Of a DNA stretch of 64,000 nt, positions 37,510-50,115 are shown piece after piece; position 1 is the first letter of the stretch; every line of letters starts with the position of its first letter. Source of the stretch: Sclerotiophoma versabilis. Lineage: Eukaryota; Ascomycota; Dothideomycetes; Pleosporales; Didymellaceae. The translations under genes were made by a program, and so were the position numbers. The DNA lies in assembly GCA_012274445.1 (NCBI GenBank), contig JAAROD010000080.1:1-64000 (forward strand). Direction: 5' to 3'. A model generated the notes under the pieces. The model was not told the origin of the DNA. It did not search any database and was given only the letters and a program-made list of their open reading frames with translations.

Positions 37510-39360
37510 GTAACATGAGTGCATAGCGAGTTGGCCAGCTAAGCAAGTCAGCCACCCTAACAACACATTAGGCCCACCAACCTTTAAACCTTAATAGATT
37601 AACTAGCTAACCTAGAAATACTCCTAAAAGAAGAAAGTATTAAGCTTGTAATCTAAAAAATTAATAAGCCTTAAAAACTTAGTTTGTAATATGCTGCTGT
37701 TGTCTATTACGTGCTACAATTAACTCTCTTAGACTAACGCGCTAGAACGCAGTTAACACGCAATAGCTACTCTAAATTAGCAAATCTCTAAAAGATAGAA
37801 GAAAGAACACTTGTGCAGTATATTAGGAAGCTTAACACTTAAGAAGTTGCTCTAACACTCTATTATATTAAAGATATAGCTGTTACAATCTTAGAGGATA
37901 GCACACAGAGATAGTAACTTATTACTAATAGTAGGCCCTAGATTAGCAGAACGCTAAGCCTTAGGTTACGTAATATCTTATAAACTCTACACAGGCCCTA
38001 GGCTAAGAGTATAAAATATAATAACACAACATTACCTAATATTCTATAATTCTTATAGTATTCTATAAATACTATAAAGCCCTCTATAGAACTTAGTAGA
38101 AAACTATACTATAATATAAGACACCTTAAGTATATAGTATATAGGAATATTACCCTTATAGTATTATATTTAACTTAGTTAATTAAGTTTATCTTTAGAA
38201 TCTTAAAATAATATTTAAGCTAGATAGTCTACTCTATACTACTTATTATTACTCTTTATTATTATAGTATTTTATTAAGTAATACCTAACCTCTTATAGA
38301 CTCTTCTATACTAGCACTTATTTCTAAAAACTAATATAAATAGTACTTATAAGCTTTACTAAAAGTATAACTTTAATAATAGCTACTTAACTATATACTA
38401 TATATAGTGTAAAGCCTGTTAGCCTATAATAGGCTTTAAACTTTATTAAATATAAACCTAGACTTAAATTACTAAAGAGTTCTATATAGTAACCTAGAGG
38501 TTATTAGGCGCTAGTTTAACCTAGTATAGAATATTAAGGCTAAGTATAGTATTCTAGATAATAATACCTATAACTTTATTAAGACTAGCTTTACTATATA
38601 TATTAGAAATTATATTAAAGTAGTAACTATATTAGAAAGATATACTAAGCCTATTAGGTTATAATAGAAAGGCTATAAGTAAGTTACTTTTATTGCTATA
38701 AATAATATAATAGGCTAGGTAATTATACTCTACCTTATCTTTAAAGTAAAGAACTATAATATATCTTAATATTAAAATCTAAAGCTCTAATAGTATATTA
38801 GAGTTAGTAATAATAGTTAAACTATAAATAATATTAGTATAGCCTAGTTAAGGCACTTTATAAAGTAAATTAAAGGCTAGAAAGTAGATAGCTATATATT
38901 ACTAAGAATTAATAGCTATTAGAGCTATAAGTTACTTATCTTCTAGAGTTAATATAAGAAGAATAAGATAATTACTTTATATATACCTCTATACTTATTA
39001 TATATTCTATAGCTAATTAATATAAAGTATTTTACCTTCTTAAACTAGAAGTATAGTAAAGAGATTAAAGTCTTAGTAATAGACTATATTAGATAAATTA
39101 ATAAAAAGGCCTTTATTATAGTATTTAAAAAGATTTTTAGAAAGGTACTTATAAAGATAAATATTATATAAAGCTTAAAAATAAATAGCGTAGTACCTAA
39201 TAACCTATTAGTAGTGCTATTAGAGCTTAATATTAAGATTTAGACGCTAATACTACCTCTACTAGAGGTAACCTAATAGTACTCTAAGATACCTACTAAT
39301 ATTATTAAGATAAAGACTTAATTAATACTACCTTATAATAATATTTAAAATTAATAAGAA
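37510..39360 (+). mobile_element. RIPped pogo transposon (P3) split by an LTR
   Basis: A plus-strand transposase can be followed in two parts. Part one, 37,600-37,880, is a CENP-B/Tc5-type DNA-binding domain with KIEERTLVQYI. Part two, 38,384-39,300, holds NIKAKYSILDNNTYNF (first catalytic acid region, Asp to Ile or Asn changes), LLRINSYQSYK in place of LLIIDGHESHK, and ILQLIN for the third-acid region, once stops are read as Gln. The two parts join in frame across the solo LTR at 37,881-38,378. A terminal-repeat-like sequence starts near 37,512 (GCATAGCGAGTTGGCC), related to but not the same as P1. The right end was not resolved because another pogo element starts at 39,381. Confidence 0.75.
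37881..38378 (+). mobile_element. Solo LTR (family L1) with 5-bp target duplication
   Basis: A 498-bp sequence starting TGTTACAATC and ending CTTTAATA (probably CA before RIP). It is flanked on both sides by ATAGC (37,876-37,880 and 38,379-38,383). It is inserted inside the transposase frame of P3, which resumes in phase after one copy of the duplication is removed. It is the least mutated L1 copy in the window and serves as the reference for the others. No retrotransposon body is attached, so it is a solo LTR left by recombination between two LTRs. Confidence 0.9.
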
Positions 39361-39380
39361 ATATTACTAACTATAACATA

Positions 39381-41236
39381 CCTTATAGGTAAGTAGTATA
39401 TATAGGTAAGTAGTGCGCTTTTACTAAGACTATACTAAAACCTACCCTATTATAGCCTGTAACAACCTACTATAACACTGTACAGAGCAGAATAACCTCT
39501 AATATTACTTAGAGACCTTTTCTACTTTATTCTTATATATTTGCGTATTATACCTAGTTTCTCTATACTATCTATAGTATTATTTAGAGAACTTAGCCTC
39601 TTTAGCGCGTACTCTCTTCTTCTACTTCTTACTATTACTACACGCCCTAAACTTCTTAAGAGTAGTTATCTACTAGCCCTCTTTAACTATAAGAGTCTCT
39701 TCTACCTTAATTTACTTTTTCTTATATAATTTCTAGTATAAAGCAGCCTTATTTACTACTTAAAGCTTAGTAATCTTCTATTATACTAATACTAGCTTAT
39801 ATATAATTATTACTGCCCTCTTTGAGACCTTCTTAAACACCTTAACTATAGAGGTAGGTAAGCTATCTATATACCTCTAAATTCTTGTCTTTATAAGTAT
39901 TAATTATAACCTAAGTTCTAGAGTATTACTAGAGGTCTATAACTACTAGAGTATATTATTAATAAAGAGTTATAGTAATAAAGTACGCAGCTTTATATTA
40001 AGAGTTAATATAACCTATTCGAGGTTAAATAAAACTAGTCTAGCCTCTTAGAACTCTTCTTAGATATTACTAGAGATAAATAAAGCCTTAAAGGCTGCTA
40101 TAAAGTATAGTAGGAACTTAACCTTTATAATATAGTTAATCTAGTTATAGATATAGTTTTTAGCTTAGCACCTATACACCTTCTTTAAAGAAGTAAAACA
40201 ACCTATATTAAGAGGCTATAGAAGGTGTAATAAGTAAATAGGTATATAGGTAGTAATAATCTTATTATTCTTATAGTATTACTAGAATATAAGTAAGTTA
40301 TAGCTCTTATAGCTATTAATAACTAGTAGATAGTAGGCACTAATAGTACGCTCCTTTATATGCGTATTAAAGTACTTTAGCTAGTTTAAACTAAGCTTAT
40401 TAGTAGTTTAGCTATTATTAGAGACTTTAATTTTCTAATTCTATAGTAGGTCTCTCTTTTTATACTAGAAAGAGAGGTAGTAGTACACCTTAAAGATAAT
40501 AAAGAGTAGAATAGCTTAACCTTTAGTATTAACACCCTGTATAACTATTATCTACTTCTTATTACCTAGCTAGACTATCTTTAGCTATTCTTATTACTCT
40601 AAAGCTATAATAACTTCTTCTATTAATATAATACCTATTATAAAGCTAGCCTTATTAAAGTTATAGGTATTATTATTCTAAATACTATACTTAGCTTTAA
40701 TATTAGCTACTAGGCTAAACTAGCTCTAAATTACTTTAGAATTCTTATAGAGAGCTCTCTTATAGTTATACTTTTAATTAAACTTTATTATAAGCTCTAG
40801 TTAGCGCTTAATAAATATACTAGGCTAGTATAGGCTAATATAGCCTAGACTATACTTAGCGTGCAAAGAATTAGCTATATTAGCTACAGCTGCAAGCTAA
40901 GAGGAAAATCCTTACGCAACTAGCTTAAGTATATACTTAATAATTATCTACTTCTTAGTATTAGTTAGGTTCTGTAAGTTAGCTATAGTATTAGCATGTA
41001 AAGGTTGTCTAGCGTATTATTTATATAGTGTAGTTTTAGAAATATTATAGATAGCTATAGCACATTTTATAGAGAGCTTAGAGTTAATTCTAAGAGCTTA
41101 AACTATAAGCTGTATCTAAGCTTCTTTTAACGCGTTTAGCTAGCGCTGTTGTTAAGGCATTAGTAGAGAAGTAGTGTTTTAGTGTAGTCTTAGTAAAAGC
41201 ATGCTACTTACCTATATACACTACTTACCTATAAGG
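39381..41236 (-). mobile_element. RIPped pogo transposon (P4), same family as P1
   Basis: The 1,856-bp element has TA target duplications (39,379-39,380 and 41,237-41,238) and inverted termini that begin CCTTATAGGTAAGTAG. Each terminal repeat has two copies of a GGTAAGTAG unit, RIPped forms of the GGCGAGCGAG and GGCAAGCAAG units still visible in P1. The minus-strand transposase reads SIFIKR, the NIKAKYSI segment and YNFNKASF, so the first catalytic Asp has become Asn as in P1 and P2. It abuts P3 and may have inserted into that element's right end. Confidence 0.85.
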
Positions 41237-41439
41237 TATATTAATAGTTATAATTATTAATTAGCTATAAAAAGGTACTATAATACTACTATATAGGTAG
41301 AAATTATTAGTAGCCTAACTTATATAGCTTAAAGTATTAAATAAAGCTACTTTAAAATATAAATTAAAAAAGAAAGAAGATTTAAAAGAGTAAATAAAAC
41401 TATAGATTATTTTATAATCTTACTTCTTAGTATATAAGC

Positions 41440-41714
41440 CTAGTAAGCTAGTATATTAATTTAACTATATAGTAAGTATAAATACTACTGTTATAGAATT
41501 ATATTTAATTATATTTATTAAGTTAATCTTTAGAGTCTTAACTTAACTTTTAACCTAAATAGTCTACTCTATATAACTTATTATTACTTTCTATTATTAT
41601 AGTATTTTACTAGGTAATAACTTAACTTTCTTATAAATTCTTCTATACTAATACTTATTTCTAAAAGCTAATAGACTAGTACTTATAAGCTTTACTTAAA
41701 GTATAACTTTAATA
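41440..41714 (+). mobile_element. LTR-family L1 fragment
   Basis: It matches the 3' half of the solo LTR at 37,881-38,378, through the TAATTATATTTATTAAGTTA and GTCTACTCTATA landmarks to the terminal GTATAACTTTAATA. The 5' half is not recognisable, so it is either truncated or a diverged subfamily. Confidence 0.65.
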
Positions 41715-43845
41715 TTCTAGTAAAGTATAGTACTCTATTTACTATATTATTAAAGAGTAATATTAATAGAATATTAAAATAAGCTTCTAGTATATAACTT
41801 AAGAAGAAGTGCTTATCTACTATTTATAACTTAATAGATAGAAAACTAATTTATTTACTTTATATTAAGTATAACTATTATTTATATATAGTAACTAATA
41901 TATAACTTAAATCTAATAGTATTAGTTTTAGAAGGCTAAAGTTTTAAAGTATATAACTATTTCTAATAGACTACTAAAAGTAATAGTCTCTATATAATAA
42001 TTATAGAGATAGACTCTATAATAAATATTATAGTTTAAATAAATAAAATAAAGAAATAAATAAATTAATAGTAGAATTAAAAAAGAGCTTATAAGAATAG
42101 TAGTAATAATAGTCTACTCTATATAGAATACTAATAAACTACTAAAATAAAATAGTATACTATCTAATAGGCTCTAACCTCTACTTTCTTATATTTATAG
42201 CTTCTAAATATAGCTAGAGATTCTATATTACTAATTTTATTATTATAAGAATATTATAGAATAATAGTAGGCTAACTTAGTAAAGAAAAGTTATATTTTA
42301 ATAAGTATAGATATAGCTAAGAAATACTAGCAGATAAATACTAGTAATCTATTATAGTATAGCCTAAGAGAATATATAAAATACCTCTCTTCTATAGAAC
42401 TTAGAATAGTAGCTTTAAATAAATTATCTATAGCTATCTTAAGGTAGTTACCTAAGATATTAGTTAAGAATTATAATAGAAAATAACTAACTAGTATCTT
42501 CTTTTCTATATAATCTCTCTTCTTCTTATACTTACTATTACTCTTATACTTTTAGTAATTATATTTCTAGTATTATAATTTAAGTATTTAGAAATAGTTT
42601 TCTATTACTAATTTAACTAGTTAGATAATACTAATACTCTATTAAAATAAGTAGATAGGTTAGGCTTACTACTAGTATAAAAGATTAGTAGTATAAATAC
42701 TACTAAGCCTTTCTCTTTATATAAGAATTCTAACATACTATTAGCCTTATCTAAAAATACTCTTAATACTATACTAGTATTTCTAGAAGAAAATATCTTT
42801 AAAGATATAGATATAAACTACCTTCTATAAATTATTACTAGAAGTATAAGTAATATTACTTCTAAAAACTAATATATCTATATAAATAAGAAATATTTAT
42901 ATACTAATATACTACTTCTTTTTAATAGTAAAAATAAAACTATATTCATTAAGAAGATTAAATTATAATCTAGCTTCTACTAATATACTATTTAGAAGTA
43001 TATTCTTTATTTCTTAGCTACTATAACTCTATTTACTAAGATATTATAAAGTTAAGTATAATATAGTTTATAATTACTTAAGAAGCTAAGAACTAGTAAG
43101 AGATTTACTAAGCTATAAGAAAGTAATTTAGAGCAATAAACTAAGTCTTTGAAAAAAGAACTTAGTAATTACTTTAATTATAGTATATAATATACTTAGT
43201 AATTTTAAACCTATTATTATAAAGCTACCTAGATTCTTTTAGGCATAGATTTATTTAATACCTTAAGGTAGATATAGTAGGCTTAGAATATAAAGGTTAC
43301 TACCTAGTAAATTATATTAATAAATAATATCTTAATAAGGTTTTAAAAAGGTTTAAACTTATACTTACTAGACTATAGAAATTTAACTATATAGTAATTA
43401 AATTCTACTTTAGTTAGTTTATATTCTATAAAGCTAAGGTAGAGGTATTAAAACTAGCCTTTAGTAAGAGAAGTAGTATAACTAGTCTATTAGCTTCTAC
43501 TTCTCTATTAGGCCTAGAAACTATATATTTATTTAAGGCACTATAACTTAATTCTACTATAGTAAAATTAAGTATAATAGCTTTAGTAGCTCTTTAAAAA
43601 CTCTTAAGAAGAATATAAAGTATAAATACTATCTAGATATAAACTAACCTAAAGTAAAGTTAATAACCTAATTAAGAAACTTTTATAAATTATTCTTAGT
43701 AGTATAAATCTAGGTTTAATACTATAAGTACTAAGAGAGGCAGAGCTACTTATATTTAAATATTACTAATAGAATATAAAGAATATGATAAAGTAGGTAG
43801 AGAAGTAATAGGTACACCTAATAATATTTAGTAGAAACTTAGTAT

Positions 43846-44468
43846 TAAGAGTTAAAGTAGCCTTCTAATATATATATCTATTCTATACTATAGAAGTAGA
43901 AAGATAGAAAAGAAAAAAGACTTGTTCTCTTCTTATATAAGATATAGTAAGGTACTAAGCTATACTCTATAATTATATATATAGGTTTAGTATATAGTTA
44001 TATATACCTAAAGCTTAGCTTATTATAATACTTTTCTTCTTCTTTTAAAAATATTTACTTATATATAGAACTAGTATAGTTATATAATAGTAAGATAGTT
44101 ACTTATAGCCTACCTTTCTAAAATAAAGTATAGTATTAAAATTAAGTAATCTTAGTTTTATTATAGAGCTATAATCTTATTATATATATACTTCTTTACT
44201 AATACTTATATAGCTTTAGCTTATTTTAACTTATTTATATTTACTTTTATACTAGAAATAGTTCTAATTAGTTATATTACTTTATCTTATAATATAACTT
44301 ATAATTACTTTTTTATATAGTAACTATTAGTCTATTAACTTTACCTTAAGGCCTTTATAGTCTTAGTAGAAGTATATAGGTTTATATCTTTTATATAAAC
44401 TATATATATTCTTTTTTAAAAGTTCTTTTCTTTCTTTACTTTATACTTAACTTATTAATTATTCTATA
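43846..44468. repeat. Dispersed repeat R2, copy A
   Basis: About 620 bp that align end to end, in the same orientation, with 54,506-55,138. Both copies start ATTAAGAGTTAAAGTAGCC and end TTATTAATTATTCTATA. Differences are mostly transitions. It could be an LTR or a short non-autonomous element, but no matching target duplications were found. Confidence 0.75.
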
Positions 44469-44779
44469 ATATAAAGTACTACTAAGCTAAATATACTACT
44501 AAGCTTAATACTTTCTATTAGTATTACTAAAATCTTATATAAGAAGTAATATAATTATAATATATATCTTTTCTTATTTAGTAAGAAAGTAGAATTATAC
44601 TTATACTTTAGGCCTATATATTAGGCTAGTTTAAGAGCGTATAGAGCGCTATAGTAGCTTTTAAGGTACCTTTTTAGTAGCTTTCTAATTAGCTAAATAA
44701 AAATATATTTTAATATAAAGTACTACCTAATAGCTAAAAGCTTTCTTTAATAGAAAAGTAAATAATTATATAATATATC

Positions 44780-45545
44780 TTTAACTTTAATTTATATAGA
44801 TTTACTCTCTAGCTATATGAGGTAGTAGATATTATAAATAAACTATTAGCTATATATAGTAGAATACCTATTAGGAAAAACTAGGCTAAGTAATTTATAT
44901 TATATATAGAGAAACTTAAAATAGCTTTTAATTAAGTAAAAAACTATTAGAGAATACTTTAGACAGACCTAGAAGTTATTAGTGTATAGTTTAAGCTTAT
45001 ATAGAAGATAAAAGATAAGTATAGAGTTCTAGGTAAGAATATTAATAACTTTAATAAGACTAGCTCCTAAGTAGAAGTTATTAGCTTAATAAAAGTTATT
45101 ATAGGTTTTAAGAGATATATATAACTAAACTTTATTTTACTAGGTAGTTTAAAGTAGGTTATAGTTATCTAGAGTATCTATACTACTAGGTGTACTATTC
45201 TACTCTTTATTATTTATAAAGAGTATATCTATATCTCTACTTAGTATAAGAAGACTTATATTCTATATAACTAGAAGCTCTCTATCTCTAAGATTAAATA
45301 AATAAATAATATACTTAGTCTTAAGTAGTTAAAGTATTTTAATATATATATAAGAGTATATTAGAAGAAGTTATATAGGCTACTTATTCTAAATAGCTAC
45401 AAAAGCTACCTTAACTAGAATATTAAGAACTACTACCTAGAGAATAGAATCTTAACCTTCTATATACCTTCTTACTTATTATATATACTTTAGCTACCTA
45501 ATATAGTATATTTCTTACTATTAAAACTAAAGTACTTCTAATATA
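44780..45545 (+). mobile_element. RIPped pogo transposase remnant (P5)
   Basis: On the plus strand, once TAG/TAA are read as Gln, the order of a Fot1-like transposase is visible. The Tc5-type domain reads RIPIRKN and AKQFI. Next come VISVQFKLI, then DKYRVLGKNINNFNKTSSQV (the NFDETGF region with Asp to Asn), VIVIQSIY, LLILNSYKSY for the second catalytic site, and ILQLPNIVYF for the third. It is a different subfamily from P1/P4. Terminal repeats were not found. It runs straight into the GTA microsatellite. Confidence 0.7.
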
Positions 45546-45550
45546 TATAT

Positions 45551-45598
45551 AGTAGTAGTAGTAGTAGTAGAGGTAGTAGTAGCAGCACAGTAGCATAG

Positions 45599-45655
<57 letters not shown>

Positions 45656-45768
45656 ATAGTAGTAGTAGTAGTAGTAGTAGTAATAGCTAAGTAAGCAGCT
45701 AAAGCTATAACTATAGATATAAGTATAGTTATAGTTATAGTTATAGGTATAAGTATAGGTATAAGTAA
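45551..45768. repeat. (GTA)n microsatellite plus (TTATAG)n array
   Basis: From 45,551 to about 45,687 the sequence is nearly pure GTA repeats with a few GCA and ATA variants. From about 45,708 to 45,768 a hexamer TTATAG/GTATAA array follows. GTA contains no CpA on either strand, so such a repeat is immune to RIP. Confidence 0.9.
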
Positions 45769-46799
45769 GCTAGTAGTACTATAGTAGGTAGTATAAGTAT
45801 AGAAGGTAGTAGTAGTATATATAAGGTACTTAGCTTTGGATTCTCTCTATATATAAGTTAGTAAAACCTAAAAGAAGCTAAAAAAAAAGTAATAGTAGAA
45901 TTAATTAAAACTATCTAATAAGGCTTAGCCTAAAATATATACTTAACTAAAAGAAAAACTAAAAAAGTTAAAAAGAGTAGTTAAAAAGTACTAGAAATAC
46001 TTAAAAAGTAACTAAATAATATAAAAGCTATATAAAAGCTAAATAGGTATACTTATAGCTATATTAATAAAGATAACTAGAGAATTAGTAGAATTAAGTT
46101 AATAAATAGCTTATATAGAGTACTAACTAGTATAGTAAAAGTAATAATAAGAGGCTTTACCTATAATACGTATTCTAATATTACTAAGATTAAATAGTAG
46201 AGTAGTATAGTAAAGTATTAAATACTTACTTTTATTATTATAAATAATACCTAAAGCTAATTAGAGTTACCTAGCCTAGGTACCTACCTATAGTAGCTAT
46301 ATAAGTATTTAGGTAGGCTACTAAGTACTTAAAAAGAAGGGATAAGTATAAATAAGTAAGCTATTACGTAATTAAACACTTATAAAGTACTTACTAGTAA
46401 TATTTAAGTTATATTAAAGCCTATTATTACTTCTAAAGTGTTTAGAATAAAAGCTAAATACTTAAGAAAAGTTAAAAGAGCTCTTCAAAGACACACTCTT
46501 AAATTAAGCCTTAAAATAAAGAAATATATACTCTATAAGTAGGTATATCTAGGTATAGATACCTAGAAAGTATACTATATATTAAAGTATTTAGATTACT
46601 ACTATAAAGCTATTTTTACTTCTATACTCTAATTAGGTTACTTTAGCCTATAACTACTAAGTAGCTCTATAGTAGCTTAAAGGTGTACCTAATATAGCTA
46701 TATAAGTAAGCTACTTTCTAAAAGCCTATAAGCTTATTAAGTAAAATTATATAACTTAAATTTTCTTTATATATAATTAATATTCTAGGTATAGATTAG

Positions 46800-47600
46800 A
46801 TAGTACTAATTAAATACTATTAATTACCTAAGTATAGTCCTATAAGGTCTATTATATTATTCTCTTAGGTTCTATAAGTATTTCTATTATTTATCTAAAT
46901 TCTAGTAAGGTATAGAGGTATAGCTTTAGATATTTCTTCTATTTTTATTAAATAGCTTAATATAGTTATTATTTAAATTAGTTATAAAATCTTCTATAAG
47001 ATATTCTATATTATAAGTAAAAACTTTCTATTCTTTACTAGTATTTATATACTTATAAGTAAGTATATTAAGCTATTAGATTACTATATACTTTAATTAA
47101 TAGTACTTAGTTTAGTAGCCTTACTTACTATATCTATAATAAGTTATACTAGACTTATTCTTTTTAAAACTACTCTTTTTCTTATTCTATTATACTAGTA
47201 GAAGTCTCTTATTAAGGTTAAAGATATCTATAGCCTCTAGCCTAAAGTATTTACTCTATATATTATTATAGATAGGCTGTTTAGTATTAGGCTAGTAATA
47301 ATTATATTCTCTTAATCTTTTTAGTTTAGGTTATTATTATACTACTAGTTTTATAGTTATAAGTAGTTAGTTATAGTACCTATAACTTATACTTTTAAAT
47401 CTTTCTCTAACTATAAGTAAAGCTTATAGAGATAAGTATTAATATTAATAGCTTTATTCTCTAGGTCTTTTAGGCTTTTACGTACTATACTAGTATATAT
47501 AAGTTTGTCTTTATCTTTAGGCTTTAGACCTTATCTAAATATAGTTATTAAGGTAGTATTATTCTTATTAGTATTATAACTAATAGCTTAAAAGTTAGTA
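46800..47600 (-). mobile_element. Possible retrotransposon gag remnant
   Basis: The minus strand carries a basic region followed near 47,100-47,150 by ITYYRYSK-GY--TKYY. That matches a CCHC zinc knuckle (C-x2-C-x4-H-x4-C) in which every Cys and His codon has become Tyr by C-to-T or G-to-A change. The knuckle and the Lys-rich flank suggest a Ty3/gypsy gag. No pol region was identified with it. Confidence 0.35.
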
Positions 47601-48025
47601 GTATAATCTATAACTAATATAGATTACTAGATAGTCTATATACTACCCCTAGCTATTATAGCTTTACTAATAACTCTAAAGATCTATTAGATTTTACTTT
47701 TAAACTCTATAAAGGTATTAAGCTATTTATTATTTTTAATTAAGAATATTACTTATCTTATTTTAAATAAATAGTTAGATCTATTTAAAGGCCTTACTAC
47801 GTATATATAATATAGTTAGTTTAACCTTATTTTCTTTTTTAATAGATATACCTTAAATAGTAAAGAATAGATTAAAATAAAAAAGCTAATTCTTAAGCTT
47901 AGAATAGTTTATATTATAGAAGTCTAGTTTAGTAACCTTAAGGCTAGCTAAGTTATATATATTACTAGAGTTACTAGAAGTAGTATAATATTCTAATATA
48001 TTACTTATACTAGACGTGTTTAAAA

Positions 48026-48511
48026 TATTAAAGTAATACTTTAAGTAAAGATTAGAAGTATAGTTTATAATTAGTTATTAGGTATAGATAGTATATAAAG
48101 AAATAGGTTAGGTTATTACCTAAGTAAAGCTTATAATAATAGAGTTATATTAAGTAGTATAGAGTAAACTATCTAGTTTAAGTATAGTAGAAATTCTAAT
48201 AATAAAGTTAATTAATAAGATTAAATATAAACTATAAGAGTTATATTTCTACTAACTATATACTTAAGATATCTTATAGTATAGTATAGTGTTTACTAAG
48301 TTCTTTAGAAGGCCTTATAGTATTTATAGAATATTATAGAAACTATAAGATATTATATAATGCTATATTATTATATCTTAAACTCTTAGCCTAAGGCCTA
48401 TATAGAGTTTATAGAATATTATATAACCTAAGGCTTAGTATTCTACTAATATAGAGCCTACTATTAGTAATAAGTTAATATCTCTATATACTATCTTCTA
48501 AGATTATAATA
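48026..48511 (-). mobile_element. LTR-family L1 copy, inverted
   Basis: About 486 bp matching the reverse complement of the solo LTR at 37,881-38,378 over its full length, heavily RIPped. Its 5' end (TGTTACAATC in the reference) now reads TATTATAATC. Confidence 0.8.
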
Positions 48512-48988
48512 CTTATATAGTTTACTTAATATATTAGATATAATAATAAGTAATAGTTAGTTTATTCTATACTCTAAATACTTAGTATATCTATTTCTTA
48601 AATAGCTTAAAATCTTTTAGCTATATATTAGTATTAGAAGATATATTTTCTTTATAGTAATACTAGATAAAGAGTTTAATCTATATAAAGCTTAATTCTT
48701 AATAAATATAGAAATATATATTATATACTTCTTCTTAGAAATATACTCTCTTTAGAATATTAAAAAAAAGGTTAGACTTAATAAGCTAATCTTCTAGTTT
48801 CTTATAAGTACTATTAAAAGTCTTTAGTTTAGCTACTAGGTATATACTTATAGATATGGAGGCTATACTACTTTTATCTATTTCTTTATCTATTCTAAGG
48901 TTATTATTAATATAGTTATATAATAGGTTAGAGTTAATAGAAGTAGTATAGGTTTCTAAAGTACTACTTATCTTTAGAAGTATTTAAA

Positions 48989-49488
48989 GTTTTAAAGTTA
49001 TACTTTTAAGTAAAGTATGTAAGTACTATTTATATTAGTTCTTAGAAATAACTACTAGTCTAAAAGAGTCTATAAGAATTAAGTTATTACCTAGTAAAAT
49101 ACTATAATAATAAAGAATAATAATAAGTAGTATAGAGTAGACTATCTAGCTTAAGAGTTAGGTTAAAATTCTAAAGATAAACTTAATTAACTAAGCTAAA
49201 TATAATACTATAAAAGTAGTATTTCTATATACTATATACTTAAAGTATCTTATAGTATAGTATTATTTTCTATTAAAGTCTATAAAAGGCTTTAAAGTAT
49301 TTATAGAATACTATAGAAATTATAAAATATTATATAATATTATATTATTATATTTTATATTCTTAGCTTAAGGCCTATATAAAGTTTATAAGATATTATA
49401 TAACCTAAGGCCTAGTATTTTACTAATCTAAAGCCTACTATTAGTAATAAGTTACTATCTCTATATACTATTCTCTAAGATTATAATA
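48989..49488 (-). mobile_element. LTR-family L1 copy, inverted
   Basis: About 500 bp, a second full-length reverse-orientation copy of the L1 LTR. It lies only 477 bp from the copy at 48,026-48,511, too little for a retrotransposon body. The two are therefore either separate solo insertions or the ends of a largely deleted or non-autonomous element. No target duplication could be seen. Confidence 0.8.
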
Positions 49489-49794
49489 GTAGAATATAAA
49501 GAATACTTAACTAAAGCGTATTAGATAGGTACACTTATAATAGCTTTAGCTTATCTAGTTCTATAGTAATAATTATTAGTATATATAGTATACTATTACT
49601 ATATATAGATAGAGCTTATGTATAGGTATACACAATCTAGGTACTAGCTTACGTAATCTACTACGTAATATATTTTAAGTTAACTCTACTATTTATAAGT
49701 AAGAAGTTCTAGTATACTCTACTTTATAATAGAAAAAGTAGAGAAGAAAGTATAAATACTACCTTTTCTATCTCTTTAAGTTCTATACCTAGCA

Positions 49795-50115
49795 CATAAT
49801 ATAAGAAGCTAGCTACTAAGAGCTATATATAAGTAGAAACTAAATAAATTTAATACCTATCTACTAGTATAGAGTCTTATTTATAAATACTAGAAGATAG
49901 AAGGTATATAGAACTTATTTATAGAATCTATAATTCTCTAGTAGCCTTTATAGTAGTAAGGCAGACTTTAGTCTAGAGAGTTTAGAGGGCCTATTATAGA
50001 GACTAGAATTACTAGAGTTCTACTAAGAACCTATAGGGCTAAAGCGTAATTAGCTAGAGTGCCTAAGGCCTTCTATGCGCTAAGGCACTAGTCTAGAGCC
50101 TAGCCTATTATACTT
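49795..50115 (-). repeat. Repeat R3, inverted relative to 63 kb copy
   Basis: About 320 bp matching 63,125-63,450 in opposite orientation, through a GGCTAGGCTCTAGACTAGT block and a CTAGTAGATAGGTATTAAA block (plus-strand reading at 63 kb). It is followed at 50,115-50,175 by a degenerate tandem of TAGTACCTAATATC. Confidence 0.75.

Noticed and set aside
39541..39729. 62-codon frame in RIPped pogo DNA, and a similar 63-codon frame at 61,816
   Set aside because: Ser/Leu/Tyr-rich translations of mutated transposon sequence without any motif.
48026..49488. Two L1 LTR copies as a complete LTR retrotransposon
   Set aside because: Only 477 bp separate them and no matching target duplication is visible, so a functional body is excluded; a deleted or non-autonomous element remains possible.
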